DNA from: Colwellia psychrerythraea 34H
GTDB taxonomy: Bacteria; Pseudomonadota; Gammaproteobacteria; Enterobacterales; Alteromonadaceae
Assembly: GCF_000012325.1 (NCBI RefSeq)
Contig: NC_003910.7
Span: 1,798,001 to 1,862,000, forward strand
Direction of reading: 5' to 3'
Length of the DNA: 64,000 nucleotides
The notes beneath the pieces were generated by a model, which saw only the letters and a list, made by a program, of their open reading frames with translations, did not search any database and was not told the origin of the DNA. Below are positions 27,647 through 37,228 of this stretch, piece by piece. Positions within the stretch are counted from its first letter, which is position 1, and every line of letters begins with the position of its first letter. The position numbers were made by a program, and so were the translations under genes.

Positions 27647-29176
27647 ATGATAATAGGTATACCCAAAGAATCTTTTTTAGGTGAGCGTCGGGTTGCAGCA
27701 GCACCAAGCTCGGTTAGTGCATTAATTAAATTAGGTTTTACTGTGCAAGTACAAAAAGGCGCGGGTACTAAGGCGAGTTTTACAGATCAAGAGTTTAGCG
27801 ATGCTAATGCAGAAATTGTCACGAAGAAAGCCTGCTGGCAAAGCGAAATACTCTTTAAAGTAAACGCACCCACACTAGAAGAAGTTGAGTTAATGAATGA
27901 TGGCTCAACACTCCTTAGTTTTATTGCGCCAGCGCAAAGTTCCGAATTATTAGAAGCCCTGCGAAGCAAGTCAATTACTACCTTAGCCATGGAAATGGTA
28001 CCTCGGATGACCCGTTCTCAACCAATGGATGCTTTAAGCTCAATGGCAAATATTGCGGGCTACCGTGCTGTTATTGAAGCGTCTCACCATTTCGGTCGTT
28101 TTTTTACAGGACAAATAACCGCAGCGGGTAAAATGCCGCCAGCTAAAGTGATGATAATTGGTGCAGGAGTTGCCGGTCTAGCCGCACTTGGTACCGCAGG
28201 TAGTTTAGGTGCAATTGTACGCGCTTTTGATACGCGTCCTGAAGTTAAAGAGCAAATAGAAAGCATGGGAGCTGAATTTCTTGAACTCGACTATGAAGAG
28301 CCAGAAGATACTGGCTCGGGTGATGGTTACGCCAAAGAAATGAGTAAAGCATTTATTGATGCCGAAATGGTGTTGTTTGCAGAGCAAGCCAAGGATGTTG
28401 ATATAATTATTACTACCGCGATGATTCCGGGTAGACCAGCGCCGAAATTAATCACTGAAAAAATGGTTGAATCAATGAAGGCAGGCAGTGTGATTGTAGA
28501 TTTAGCTGCTGCAGGTGGTGGTAACTGTGAATGTACCGTCGTGGGTAAAGTTGTTGATACGTATGGTGTAAAAGTGATTGGTTATACTGACTTAGTGTCA
28601 CGTTTACCTAATCAGGCTTCACAGCTTTATGCTAATAATTTAATGAATCTAACTAAGTTATTGTGTAAGAACAAAGATGGAACGCTTGATATTGATTTTG
28701 ATGATGTAGTCATTCGTAATATGACAGTAGTTAAAGAGAATGAAATTACTTTTCCACCTCCGCCTATTCAAGTAAGTGCAGCGCCCGTGAAAAAGGCAAC
28801 AGTTGAAGCTGCTGAGCCGATTGAAGAAGCCGCTTCTCCAATTAAAAAATATGCTTTTATAGGGGCTGGAATAGCGTTATTTGGCTGGGTGGCTAGTATT
28901 GCTCCTGCAGATTTCCTTACTCACTTTACTGTTTTTGTACTTGCTTGTGTTATTGGCTATTACGTGGTTTGGAACGTCAGTCATTCGTTGCATACACCTT
29001 TGATGAGTGTCACCAATGCGATTTCTGGCATTATTATTGTTGGGGCATTATTACAAATAGGCTCGGACAATATTGTAGTACAGATACTCGCCACATTAGC
29101 GACTTTAGTGGCAACTATCAATATTGTCGGTGGCTTTAAAGTCACTAGTCGTATGTTAAAAATGTTTAGTAAGTAG
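27647..29176 (+). CDS. pntA: NAD(P) transhydrogenase subunit alpha
   Basis: Proton-translocating transhydrogenase alpha subunit, 509 residues (E. coli 510). It couples the proton gradient to hydride transfer from NADH to NADP+. The N-terminal NAD(H)-binding domain I starts [20 protein letters not shown] and has the Rossmann loop [22 protein letters not shown] in part. Residues about 400-509 hold membrane helices. The start at 27647 follows TAAGGA; a longer in-frame extension upstream to 27548 overlaps rimO-like relic flank and is not family-like. It forms an operon with pntB, 9 bases downstream. Confidence 0.96.
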   Translation: MIIGIPKESFLGERRVAAAPSSVSALIKLGFTVQVQKGAGTKASFTDQEFSDANAEIVTKKACWQSEILFKVNAPTLEEVELMNDGSTLLSFIAPAQSSELLEALRSKSITTLAMEMVPRMTRSQPMDALSSMANIAGYRAVIEASHHFGRFFTGQITAAGKMPPAKVMIIGAGVAGLAALGTAGSLGAIVRAFDTRPEVKEQIESMGAEFLELDYEEPEDTGSGDGYAKEMSKAFIDAEMVLFAEQAKDVDIIITTAMIPGRPAPKLITEKMVESMKAGSVIVDLAAAGGGNCECTVVGKVVDTYGVKVIGYTDLVSRLPNQASQLYANNLMNLTKLLCKNKDGTLDIDFDDVVIRNMTVVKENEITFPPPPIQVSAAPVKKATVEAAEPIEEAASPIKKYAFIGAGIALFGWVASIAPADFLTHFTVFVLACVIGYYVVWNVSHSLHTPLMSVTNAISGIIIVGALLQIGSDNIVVQILATLATLVATINIVGGFKVTSRMLKMFSK

Positions 29177-29185
29177 GGGAGTAGT

Positions 29186-30595
29186 ATGGAATCTACACAA
29201 ATAGCGTCTAATGGCTTCATTAGTGCAGCATACGTGATTGCTGCTTTATTATTTATTTTCAGTTTAGCAGGTTTAAGCAAACAAGAATCGGCTCAAAGGG
29301 GGAACTTATTTGGTATGGCTGGTATGGCTATCGCTTTACTTGCCACCATTATTGATCCAAGGGTTTCTAATGTCTTTATCATTATTATTGCGATGGTTGT
29401 TGGTTCAGGAATTGGACTGAGATTAGCGAATAAAGTTGAAATGACACAAATGCCTGAGCTTGTTGCAATCTTGCATAGTTTTGTAGGTTTAGCTGCCATG
29501 TTAGTTGGTTTTAATAGCTATTTTGATTCGGGGCATAGTGTTGTGCTTACGGCAGCCCAGCACACCGCTATGAAAATACACTTAAGTGAAATTTTCATCG
29601 GAATATTTATTGGTGCTGTGACTTTTACTGGCTCTATTGTCGCTTTTGCGAAACTACGTGGAACGATAAGCTCTAGTGCTTTAATGTTACCTCATCGTCA
29701 TAAAATGAATTTAGCCGCAGGGATTTTCAGCTTTTTATTGCTACTTTCTTTTGTCAATCATGACGGTTCAAATATAGCCTTATTCTTAATGACTATTACT
29801 GCTTTGGTCTTTGGTTGGCATTTGGTTGCTTCAATTGGCGGTGCAGATATGCCAGTTGTTGTCTCTATGTTAAATTCTTATTCAGGTTGGGCAGCAGCTG
29901 CTGCTGGTTTTATGTTAAGTAATGATTTGCTTATCATTACGGGGGCTTTGGTTGGCTCGTCAGGGGCTATTTTATCTTACATTATGTGTAAGGCAATGAA
30001 TCGCTCTTTTATCAGTGTCATTGCCGGAGGTTTTGGTACAGACGTTGTTATTGATAACGATAAAGACTACGGTGAGCACACAGAAGTGCATGCGGAAGCG
30101 GTTGCTGACTTATTACGTAATGCCAAATCTGTCATTATCGCCCCAGGTTACGGTATGGCTGTTTCTCAAGCGCAATATCCTGTTTATGAGCTGACCCAAC
30201 AACTTATGAATAAAGGAATAAAGGTTCGTTTCGCTATACATCCGGTGGCTGGTCGTCTACCCGGACATATGAATGTATTACTGGCTGAAGCAAAAGTGCC
30301 TTATGATATCGTTTTAGGTATGGATGAAATCAATGATGATTTTGTTGAGGCTGATGTAGTATTGGTTATTGGCGCTAATGATACCGTTAACCCAGCTGCT
30401 GCCGAAGACCCAACTAGCCCTATCGCAGGAATGCCGGTGCTTGAAGTTTGGAATGCTAAAGAAGTTATTGTGTTCAAGCGCTCAATGAGTACGGGTTATG
30501 CAGGAGTGCAAAACCCATTGTTCTTTAAGGACAATACTCAAATGCTATTTGGTGATGCTAAAGATAGTGTGGAGCAAATATTTAGAGCGCTTTAA
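29186..30595 (+). CDS. pntB: NAD(P) transhydrogenase subunit beta
   Basis: Beta subunit of 469 residues (E. coli 462). The first about 270 residues are membrane helices that form the proton channel with PntA. The C-terminal domain III binds NADP(H): [36 protein letters not shown] and [19 protein letters not shown]. The ribosome site GGGGAG precedes the ATG. A stem-loop follows the stop. The enzyme in the inner membrane supplies NADPH, which would also serve the reductases elsewhere in the window. Confidence 0.96.
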   Translation: MESTQIASNGFISAAYVIAALLFIFSLAGLSKQESAQRGNLFGMAGMAIALLATIIDPRVSNVFIIIIAMVVGSGIGLRLANKVEMTQMPELVAILHSFVGLAAMLVGFNSYFDSGHSVVLTAAQHTAMKIHLSEIFIGIFIGAVTFTGSIVAFAKLRGTISSSALMLPHRHKMNLAAGIFSFLLLLSFVNHDGSNIALFLMTITALVFGWHLVASIGGADMPVVVSMLNSYSGWAAAAAGFMLSNDLLIITGALVGSSGAILSYIMCKAMNRSFISVIAGGFGTDVVIDNDKDYGEHTEVHAEAVADLLRNAKSVIIAPGYGMAVSQAQYPVYELTQQLMNKGIKVRFAIHPVAGRLPGHMNVLLAEAKVPYDIVLGMDEINDDFVEADVVLVIGANDTVNPAAAEDPTSPIAGMPVLEVWNAKEVIVFKRSMSTGYAGVQNPLFFKDNTQMLFGDAKDSVEQIFRAL

Positions 30596-30614
30596 TACGA
30601 GGCATTAATAAATA

Positions 30615-30660
30615 AACCAGTTTATATTTATTCTCCGTTATAAACTGGTTCGTTTCATTT
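30615..30660 (+). terminator. Terminator of pntAB
   Basis: AACCAGTTTAT and ATAAACTGGTT arms (11 bp, perfect), 14-base loop, followed by CGTTTCATTTTT. Confidence 0.8.
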
Positions 30661-30675
30661 TTCAGCGGATGCAAA

Positions 30676-30740
30676 TAAAGACTCAAATTGCGCTGTGAAG
30701 ATGGGTTTTGTATCTCTTGGCTTCCTAAACTAATTCATCC
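30676..30740 (+). pseudogene. rimO relic: codons around the first cysteine cluster
   Basis: One frame reads KMGFVSLGFLN followed by a stop, against [12 protein letters not shown] of intact rimO. Codons agree mostly with third-position changes (GGT, CTT, GGC identical). The Cys codon is replaced. It lies just after the pntB terminator and appears to continue the relic that stops before pntA. Confidence 0.55.
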
Positions 30741-31181
30741 GTTACTTTGCAGCGGAAAAGCCACTACCGCATTTCAATAATACTTCAAAAATTCTCCAGT
30801 CTGCTCAAAATACTCTGATTAACTGACCAATTTCACTGCCTTTTGTATTCTTATCTTTAAAAGCACTAATGCCACTACTGACTGATTGTTTATCATTCGA
30901 ACCGGGTATGTAGTTGTGGCACTTTTTACTTAGGAAGGTAGCGAAGGAGGGGATAAACCAGTGGGAATTATCAAAATCAGTAGTTGATTTTAATGCTCTT
31001 ATAATTAACCTACTTGAACAACGGTCTAATTAAGCGGTGTCGAGTAATGTAATTGACTGATGCTTTGTTTGAATAGTTTTCTAGCATAACTGGCTTATTG
31101 GGTATGAGTAATAAGCGTAAGTTACTGTCGAAGTAGTGTTTTGAGCAAACGATTAGGGGGAATTTAACTAAATTACAGGCA
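30741..31181. other. Intergenic region downstream of pntAB
   Basis: About 440 bases with many stops in all frames. No further rimO similarity and no other gene were recognised. Confidence 0.4.
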
Positions 31182-31213
31182 ATAAAAAAGCACCACTATC
31201 TATGGTGCTTTGT
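31182..31213 (-). terminator. Terminator of the first PEP-CTERM gene
   Basis: GCACCA and TGGTGC arms with a 7-base loop. Read on the minus strand it is followed by a T run, 20 bases after the gene's stop. Confidence 0.8.
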
Positions 31214-31233
31214 TTAAAAGTGAGTAGTTTGGC

Positions 31234-31821
31234 TTATTGTTTCTTAAATCTTCGTGCAGCTAAACCCATAATGCCTAATGCAAAGATCGCAAGGGTAGAA
31301 GGCTCTGGGACTGATGTAATCCCAGTAGTGCTTATTTCATACGAACCAGGGGCACTCAAAGTAGCTACAAGTAAGGTGTAAGTGCCTGTAGAAGATAAGG
31401 ATAAATTAAACCGTGGATCTCCAAAAGGACCTCCAAACGAATCATTTTCCGTATCATCCTGAGTATCTATTACTGTTAATGGGCCAAAAACACCATTTGA
31501 TACAAGGAGCCCATTGATTAAACCGTCAGGGCTAAGTGAATCGACATCCAACCCTGTAACATCACCAAAAAATAGAGTAGCAATTAAATCTGGTGATGCT
31601 TCAGTTCTGTTAATATCAATATCAATTATGTCACCTGCGGCTCCATTAAAAGTCCAATAATCACCGAGTGAAGCTATAAAACTATCATCGTCACCGATGA
31701 CAGTACCAGAAAATACAGTACCATCTTCTAAGTTACCTAATGGAATAACTCCAGCATTAGCAAAACCACTAATAGATAAAATCAAGCCAGCCAAAGCCGC
31801 TTTTAACATTTTCATATTCAT
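31234..31821 (-). CDS. PEP-CTERM sorting domain protein 1
   Basis: Exported protein of 195 residues. A signal peptide (AALAGLILSISGFANA) leads to a beta-rich, acidic domain (YWTFNGAAGDIIDIDINRTE) similar to pre-peptidase C-terminal or DVUA0089-type domains. The C-terminus is a textbook PEP-CTERM signal: VPEPSTLAIFALGIMGLAARR, that is the PEP motif, a membrane helix and a basic tail. Exosortase EpsH/XrtA would cleave it, usually linked to exopolysaccharide. No exosortase gene is in this window. The ATG at 31821 follows AAGGGAAAA. Its C-terminus is nearly the same as that of the gene at 35310. Confidence 0.88.
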   Translation of the reverse strand: MNMKMLKAALAGLILSISGFANAGVIPLGNLEDGTVFSGTVIGDDDSFIASLGDYWTFNGAAGDIIDIDINRTEASPDLIATLFFGDVTGLDVDSLSPDGLINGLLVSNGVFGPLTVIDTQDDTENDSFGGPFGDPRFNLSLSSTGTYTLLVATLSAPGSYEISTTGITSVPEPSTLAIFALGIMGLAARRFKKQ

Positions 31822-32046
31822 CGTATTTTCCCTTGTAATACATTCCTGAGAATAGAAATGGATTCTAGTTATTGTACCTTTGTGTAGCATTAATTGAGCC
31901 AGCTATATTTAATTGTTAATTTTCACTATGATAGCTGAGTGTTTATCGAGCACAACATCCTTAGTGTAAAGTAATCGGACACTATGATGTTTGTAAGATG
32001 TTGTTTTAAAATTGCTTTCTTTACATTGTTTTTACTTGTACGATTA

Positions 32047-32076
32047 TTACCATCCAACAAAACATTCCTGTATAAT
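32047..32076 (+). promoter_or_regulatory. rimO promoter
   Basis: TTACCA, an 18-base spacer and TGTATAAT (extended -10) lie about 145 bases before the rimO start. Confidence 0.55.
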
Positions 32077-32219
32077 CCCGCGCATTGAACAATCGCCTAA
32101 GCAAACACCCTGAGTTTGCAATAAAGGCGTTAAAACCACCATTTATGACGCTGCTCTTCTCTTGATTAGATACTTGAAAAAGCACCTGTTACAAAAAATT
32201 AGAGTAAGTTGAGAGCAAT

Positions 32220-33674
32220 ATGACCGTAGAACAATTCGACCCGCAAACACCAAAGAAAAGCAGTAATTCAGCCGCAAGCCAAACAACGACTTTAGATATT
32301 CCCTCTAAAATGATTGCAGAGCAACATCAAGCCGTTGTTGACTCAGGCGCATCAAAAAAAGGCGCTAAAGTTGGTTTCGTTTCACTTGGCTGCCCAAAAA
32401 ACTTAGTTGATAGTGAGCGTATACTTACGCAACTTCGTACTGAAGGTTATGACGTAACCAATAGCTACGATGATGCGGAATTAGTGATTGTAAATACTTG
32501 TGGTTTTATTGATAGCGCAGTACAAGAATCTTTAGATACCATCGGCGAAGCGTTAGCTGCAAATGGTAAAGTGTTGGTTACTGGTTGTTTAGGCGTTAAG
32601 AAAGATGAAATTATTGAGTTACACCCCAATGTATTAGGTGTTACGGGTCCTCATGCTTATGATGAAGTATTGGCTCAAGTACATGAACATGTCGCTAAAC
32701 CTGAACATAACCCATTTATTGATTTAGTACCGCCGCAAGGGGTTAAGCTTACGCCTAAGCATTATGCTTATTTAAAAATATCAGAAGGCTGTAATCACCG
32801 CTGTACGTTCTGCATTATTCCATCAATGCGCGGCGATTTAGACTCTCGTCCAGTGGGTGATGTATTAGGTGAAGCAAAACGCTTAGTTGATTCGGGTGTA
32901 AAAGAGTTATTAGTGATCTCACAAGATACTTCTGCTTATGGCGTTGATGTTAAACACAAAACAGATTTCTGGGATGGCATGCCCGTTAAAACACATATGC
33001 AGCAGCTATGTGAAGAATTAGCAAAGCAGGGCGTTTGGATTCGTCTTCATTATGTTTATCCGTATCCGCATGTTGATAAAATCATTCCATTGATGGCGGA
33101 AGGTAAAATATTACCTTATTTAGATATTCCTTTTCAGCATGCGAACAAACGCATTCTTAAATTAATGAAACGTCCTGGTAGCTCAGACCGAGTATTAGAG
33201 CGTATTGCTAAATGGCGAGAAATTTGTCCTGAATTGGTGATAAGATCAACTTTTATTGTTGGTTTCCCGGGTGAGACAGAAGAAGAATTTGAAGAGTTAT
33301 TAAACTTTTTAGAAGAAGCACAATTAGACCGAGTTGGTTGTTTTAAATATTCACCTGTTGAAGGTGCTACCGCTAATGCGTTACCTGATCATGTTTCAGA
33401 TGAAGTAATGGAAGACCGTCTGCAACGTTTTATGGCAGTGCAAGCGAAAATCAGTAGCGATAAATTACAAGTACGCATTGGTCAAGAATACCTTATTCTT
33501 GTTGATGAAGTGAATGGTTTAGGTATTGTAGGCCGTTCATATATGGATGCACCAGAAGTTGACGGTAAAGTTTATTTGTCAGATGATTATGATGCCAAAC
33601 CAGGCGACCAAATTTGGGTACAAATCATTCATGCCGATGAACATGATGTTTGGGGCGTTCGCGTAGAAGATTAA
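32220..33674 (+). CDS. rimO: Ribosomal protein S12 methylthiotransferase RimO
   Basis: Radical-SAM enzyme of 484 residues that adds a methylthio group to the conserved Asp of ribosomal protein S12. The N-terminal UPF0004 domain has three cysteines ([32 protein letters not shown]) for the auxiliary Fe-S cluster. The radical-SAM core has [20 protein letters not shown]-terminal TRAM domain ends in [10 protein letters not shown]. It is about 40 residues longer than E. coli RimO (441), owing to a polar N-terminal extension. The window also carries three rimO-derived fragments, so this is the only intact copy seen. The YcaO protein at 3739 is a known genetic partner of RimO in E. coli. Confidence 0.96.
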   Translation: MTVEQFDPQTPKKSSNSAASQTTTLDIPSKMIAEQHQAVVDSGASKKGAKVGFVSLGCPKNLVDSERILTQLRTEGYDVTNSYDDAELVIVNTCGFIDSAVQESLDTIGEALAANGKVLVTGCLGVKKDEIIELHPNVLGVTGPHAYDEVLAQVHEHVAKPEHNPFIDLVPPQGVKLTPKHYAYLKISEGCNHRCTFCIIPSMRGDLDSRPVGDVLGEAKRLVDSGVKELLVISQDTSAYGVDVKHKTDFWDGMPVKTHMQQLCEELAKQGVWIRLHYVYPYPHVDKIIPLMAEGKILPYLDIPFQHANKRILKLMKRPGSSDRVLERIAKWREICPELVIRSTFIVGFPGETEEEFEELLNFLEEAQLDRVGCFKYSPVEGATANALPDHVSDEVMEDRLQRFMAVQAKISSDKLQVRIGQEYLILVDEVNGLGIVGRSYMDAPEVDGKVYLSDDYDAKPGDQIWVQIIHADEHDVWGVRVED

Positions 33675-33868
33675 TCGTATTAAGTTAGGCTTAACTCAAT
33701 TTAAGCCTAACTATTATTGCCACTTGTACTAATTGAAATACTCCAAAGCCGAGTTGATCTAGACAGAATGGATTCACTTTAATAATTTATTGATGTCGTA
33801 GTGTATAGTTAATTTAAAATACGGATAGACAATAAATTTAGGCATCAAGATATTGATAAGGCTACTAT

Positions 33869-34555
33869 ATGAAAGTTATAGCGTTTATTAGAGAAAAGAG
33901 AAAAAATTTACAACACCAAAATGATCAGTTTATCGCCAAGTTAGAGCCTAAATTTAAGAACTTATCAAATTTATTCAATAACAAAATCACCATGCCTTTT
34001 AGAAATACGCTAAATAACCCTTGGTTCTCTCAATTTAGTCCTGTAGATGCGGAAGAAAGTAAACCCGAGGAGGTATTGATACAAGTACCACAAGCAGAAA
34101 AAACCTACAAAAGCCTGCTTGAAAAAATCGATACAGTAACATTTGTAGGTGATTGGCATGAGGTAGAGCAAGAGTGTATTGATCAATTTGCCGAAGTTAC
34201 AGGTGATAAACAATGGATTCATACCGATCCGATACGTGCAGCGAAAGAGTCTCCCTTTAAAGCGACAATAGCGCACGGGTTTTTAACCTTGTCATTAATT
34301 CCCAAGTTAACTAATTCAGTAGATTTAGATAGTAACCCTTATCCAGAAGCAAAGATGGTTATTAATTTTGGTTTGAATCAAGTGCGCTTTCCTTATCCGG
34401 TTAAAGCGGGTACTCGAGTTAGGGCCAGTATTAAACTAGTTAATTTAGTTCCTATGAAGCGTAGTATCGAAGTTGTTAATGAAGTAAGTATTGAAGTTGA
34501 AAACAGTAAGCGTTTAGCCTGTGTGGCTGAAACCGTGTTACGTTTATATTTTTAG
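33869..34555 (+). CDS. MaoC-like hydratase domain protein
   Basis: A 228-residue cytoplasmic protein. Residues about 95-225 form a hot-dog MaoC domain. The hydratase motif is seen as QFAEVTGDKQWIHTDPIRA and SPFKATIAHGFLTLSL, with the catalytic Asp and His pair. Such proteins are (R)-specific enoyl-CoA hydratases or nodN-like. The first about 80 residues are a charged extension without known domain. It lies between the rimO stop and a rimO tail relic, so it seems to have been inserted into, or kept from, a rearranged rimO locus. Confidence 0.82.
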   Translation: MKVIAFIREKRKNLQHQNDQFIAKLEPKFKNLSNLFNNKITMPFRNTLNNPWFSQFSPVDAEESKPEEVLIQVPQAEKTYKSLLEKIDTVTFVGDWHEVEQECIDQFAEVTGDKQWIHTDPIRAAKESPFKATIAHGFLTLSLIPKLTNSVDLDSNPYPEAKMVINFGLNQVRFPYPVKAGTRVRASIKLVNLVPMKRSIEVVNEVSIEVENSKRLACVAETVLRLYF

Positions 34556-34618
34556 GACTTCGTTTTGAATAAAACGCTTAAATATTTTTAGTCTAATCTG
34601 TTAACTTACATGCCAAGC

Positions 34619-34692
34619 TTGGCGAGCAACTTTGGGTGCAAATTATTCATGCTGATGATCATGATGTTTGGAGTATGAGAGTTGAAGATTAA
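34619..34692 (+). pseudogene. rimO 3'-end relic
   Basis: The reading [20 protein letters not shown] followed by VED and a stop matches the last 24 residues of RimO ([23 protein letters not shown]). Third-position differences are frequent, so it is an old copy. It has no start and nothing upstream of it matches. Confidence 0.85.
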
Positions 34693-34763
34693 TATTGCTT
34701 TTACTTTATTTTATTTTGGTTGGCTTGACCTTAGTTAACCTTAGTTATGAATTAGCGCATATC

Positions 34764-34797
34764 AAAAAGCCCAACTTTAATTAAGCTGGGCTTTTTT
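34764..34797. terminator. Bidirectional hairpin terminator
   Basis: AAAAAGCCCA and TGGGCTTTTTT arms around a TTAATTAA-rich loop give a stem with A run before and T run after. It follows the rimO tail relic. Confidence 0.85.
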
Positions 34798-34974
34798 GTG
34801 TCTGAAACAATTTAGCAAAAATTAAACGTTAACAGCATCTTTTAATGTCTTAACCGCTTTTATAGTAAGAATTTGGATCTATGCGCCTGTTTGATGATTA
34901 CGATAAAATGATGATAGTCCAGGAGCGTAAATTGTACGTAATTAACGCTCCTATTAAATAGTGTATACAGAGAA

Positions 34975-35253
34975 CTATTTCATTACAGATTCAGCGTTAT
35001 CCAGAACCTTGTCATTAAACGTTTTAGCTCCCTTATACCCAAGGAACATTGATACTAACCATATAATAAAAGCTAAAGGCGAGGCAATAACTGTTATTGC
35101 AAGTACAATAACAAGAATAAGGTTAATAGCTCCCCATAGTACGTTTCCTGCATACATTTGAGCTGCCCCTGGGATAAAAAAACCTAAAGCCAATGCGACA
35201 ATTGGGTTTTTCATTTTGTTTTGTAATCTTGCTTGCTGAATAGTGTCACTCAT
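34975..35253 (-). CDS. Small TM2-like membrane protein
   Basis: A 92-residue protein with two to three hydrophobic helices. The sequence NPIVALALGFFIPGAAQMYAG has the GxxxPGxxxxYxG pattern of TM2-domain proteins; a second helix pair (LILVIVLAITVIASPLAFII) follows. The function of such proteins is unknown. The start is preceded on its strand by AAGGAAA. It forms the first of several small envelope genes read leftward between 35 and 36.7 kb. Confidence 0.7.
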   Translation of the reverse strand: MSDTIQQARLQNKMKNPIVALALGFFIPGAAQMYAGNVLWGAINLILVIVLAITVIASPLAFIIWLVSMFLGYKGAKTFNDKVLDNAESVMK

Positions 35254-35309
35254 TTTAAGTTTCCTTATGAATTGAAAGTGGTTACATTAAAACTGATTTA
35301 CATAATTTA

Positions 35310-35984
35310 TTAGTTTTTTTTCTTAAATTTACGAGCGGCTAATCCGAACATGCCTAAAGCGAAAATAGTTAAGGTTGAAGGTTCAGGCACAGTAGCTAAA
35401 CTTTTATTTTTCACCAGCATGGTTGAATACACTAAACTAGTATTATTACTGAGATAATCAAAACTCATATGATCGTAAAAGTCCACTTGATCATGGCTTC
35501 TACTTTTTCGGAAACTCCCCACCAAATCATAAGTTTTAAACAAGGATAAGCCATCATCACCTTGAAAAAGTCCTGTAGCGTATTTTATTTCAAATGCATT
35601 CCCTTGATTATCTACTTGGTTGTAACCCATTTTTTCGAATAGGTTATCTAAAACTGACACTGACTTATTTTTCCCATCTCCAACGGTTGAGCGACCATAA
35701 CTATCAAGATGTGAGATATAATCAGCAGTTAAAGTTAAAAATGTGTTTGAATACAGAGAATATACGTCATCTTTGGTAGCTAATCGCCATCCTTCATATT
35801 CATCACGAGTATCTAGTTGCGATGCCACATAGTCATAGGTATCTTTGTTATTAACACCAAAATCCATCCATTCTAGGCCAGTAGTTTGATCAATGAAGCT
35901 ATCATTAGTAGTGTCAATTAAACCAGCAGAAGCAGTAAATGACAGGATTAAAAATCCAATTGCAGTTAAAGTTTTCTTAAACAT
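35310..35984 (-). CDS. PEP-CTERM sorting domain protein 2
   Basis: Exported 224-residue protein. Signal peptide (TAIGFLILSFTASA), then a domain starting IDTTNDSFIDQTTGLEWMDFG with EYEGWRLATKDDVYSL, resembling DUF1566/lectin-like repeats found in many PEP-CTERM proteins. The C-terminus is VPEPSTLTIFALGMFGLAARK, nearly identical to that of PEP-CTERM protein 1. The ribosome site AAGGA precedes the ATG. Probably released by an exosortase encoded elsewhere; the two proteins may go to the same surface matrix. Confidence 0.88.
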   Translation of the reverse strand: MFKKTLTAIGFLILSFTASAGLIDTTNDSFIDQTTGLEWMDFGVNNKDTYDYVASQLDTRDEYEGWRLATKDDVYSLYSNTFLTLTADYISHLDSYGRSTVGDGKNKSVSVLDNLFEKMGYNQVDNQGNAFEIKYATGLFQGDDGLSLFKTYDLVGSFRKSRSHDQVDFYDHMSFDYLSNNTSLVYSTMLVKNKSLATVPEPSTLTIFALGMFGLAARKFKKKN

Positions 35985-36014
35985 GGAGTGTCCTTGTTAT
36001 TTTAAATAATAAAA

Positions 36015-36347
36015 TTAAATATTTACGCCAGTGATGATGAAATCACCATCTACTTTTTCAACTACAATTGGCAGTGAAAACACCTTGTCACCTAAAAGAA
36101 AAATATATTTATCTTCAGATAATTTTTTTACTTTTTTACCACAAGTAGTACTCTTCCTTTCTGAGTCTGACATCAAGTTATATTCGGCAAGGTTTGGATC
36201 ATTGGTGAGTGTTTTAAGCGTGTCAATATCGTTACTTTTAAATGCATCACAATAATCTGCTATCAATGATTTTGCTTGTTCTTCAGGAGTACTACACGCA
36301 GTTAAAAATGTGGTTGCCGCTAATAGTAAAATGGTTTTAATTTTCAT
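36015..36347 (-). CDS. Small DUF4878-like lipoprotein
   Basis: A 110-residue lipoprotein with lipobox LTAC. The mature part (LIADYCDAFKSNDIDTLKTLTND, ending VVEKVDGDFIITGVNI) looks like a small cystatin/NTF2-type fold of the DUF4878 kind. The start at 36347 follows AAGGAT and lies 25 bases after the upstream gene. It belongs with the next gene and with the broken gene at 60722. Function unknown. Confidence 0.65.
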   Translation of the reverse strand: MKIKTILLLAATTFLTACSTPEEQAKSLIADYCDAFKSNDIDTLKTLTNDPNLAEYNLMSDSERKSTTCGKKVKKLSEDKYIFLLGDKVFSLPIVVEKVDGDFIITGVNI

Positions 36348-36372
36348 AAAAATATCCTTTGAAAGTGATGTG

Positions 36373-36744
36373 TTAATCAATATCTACGACCAGATAAAGG
36401 TCGTTTATTTCTTTAATAACTAGGCTGAAAGCACCTTGTTCAAAGTAAAACTTGGTTTTACCTTTTAGCTCTTTTACTGTCTTAATTGTGCACGTCATTT
36501 TTTCTGATAGTTGGCTCCATGAATCAGAATTTTTTTCATACTTTTTTTGAAGTTTATTAAAGTGCTTATCGTCAAGGATCACTTTCAATTGTTCAAAATT
36601 AGCTGCAACAATCTCTTCACAAGCTTTTGTCGCAAAATTTTCTTTTGATAATCCACTTAATTCTTTTGCTGTAAGCGAGTTATCGCTACATGCAAACAAA
36701 GCTATGCTGAGTAATGGAACGGTTAAAAATATCTTGTTTTTCAT
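36373..36744 (-). CDS. Small lipoprotein
   Basis: A 123-residue lipoprotein with lipobox LFAC. The mature domain ends in KFYFEQGAFSLVIKEINDLYLVVDID, a pattern shared with its downstream neighbour and with the pseudogene at 60722 (GGFVVSFKKHNSYEIKEVDGDL). It is the first gene of a two-gene operon. Function unknown. Confidence 0.65.
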   Translation of the reverse strand: MKNKIFLTVPLLSIALFACSDNSLTAKELSGLSKENFATKACEEIVAANFEQLKVILDDKHFNKLQKKYEKNSDSWSQLSEKMTCTIKTVKELKGKTKFYFEQGAFSLVIKEINDLYLVVDID

Positions 36745-36788
36745 ATTTACTCCTTAAATCATTTAGCATCACTATGGTTTGTATTTGA

Positions 36789-37228
36789 TACAGCCCTAGC
36801 GTACTTGTTGGTTATTTTAAAACTGGGTATAGAATATAGGTAGGATGAAATGGAGGTAGATACGTAATTTTTTATGAATAATGCAATCCTAATAAATAAA
36901 AACAAATTTTAATAATAGTTTGAATACCATAGGTTTTTAGGTAACTATACGTTCATAGGTATAGGAAAATAAAAATTAAGTTTTAGGTTAATACATGATG
37001 TGTTCTATTACAGCCCTAACGCACTTGTTGGTGATTTTTAAAGCTGTTTGTAGAATATAGAAAGGATGAAATTGAGATAGATACGTATTTTATTATTAAT
37101 AATGCAATACGAATAAATACATAATAAAAATTTAAATAATTGTCTGAATATTATAGGTTTTTACGTAACTATACGTTCATATATATAGGGAAATAAAACT
37201 CAAGTTTTATATTAATACATGAAGTCTA
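36789..37228 (+). repeat. 220-bp tandem duplication of the sigma-gene promoter region
   Basis: Two direct copies, 36789-37008 and 37009-37228, begin with TACAGCCCTA and end with TTAATACATGA followed by the sigma start. Conserved blocks include AGGATGAAAT, TAGATACGTA, AATAATGCAAT and AACTATACGTTCATA. The second copy carries the true ATG of the sigma gene at 37219. The first copy keeps a relic start (ATGATG) that reads into only 19 codons. This region must hold the promoter of the left arm, perhaps autoregulated by the sigma factor. Confidence 0.85.

Noticed and set aside
36789..37228. CRISPR-like or short-repeat array
   Set aside because: Only two long, diverged tandem copies are present, with no repeat-spacer pattern; it is a promoter duplication.
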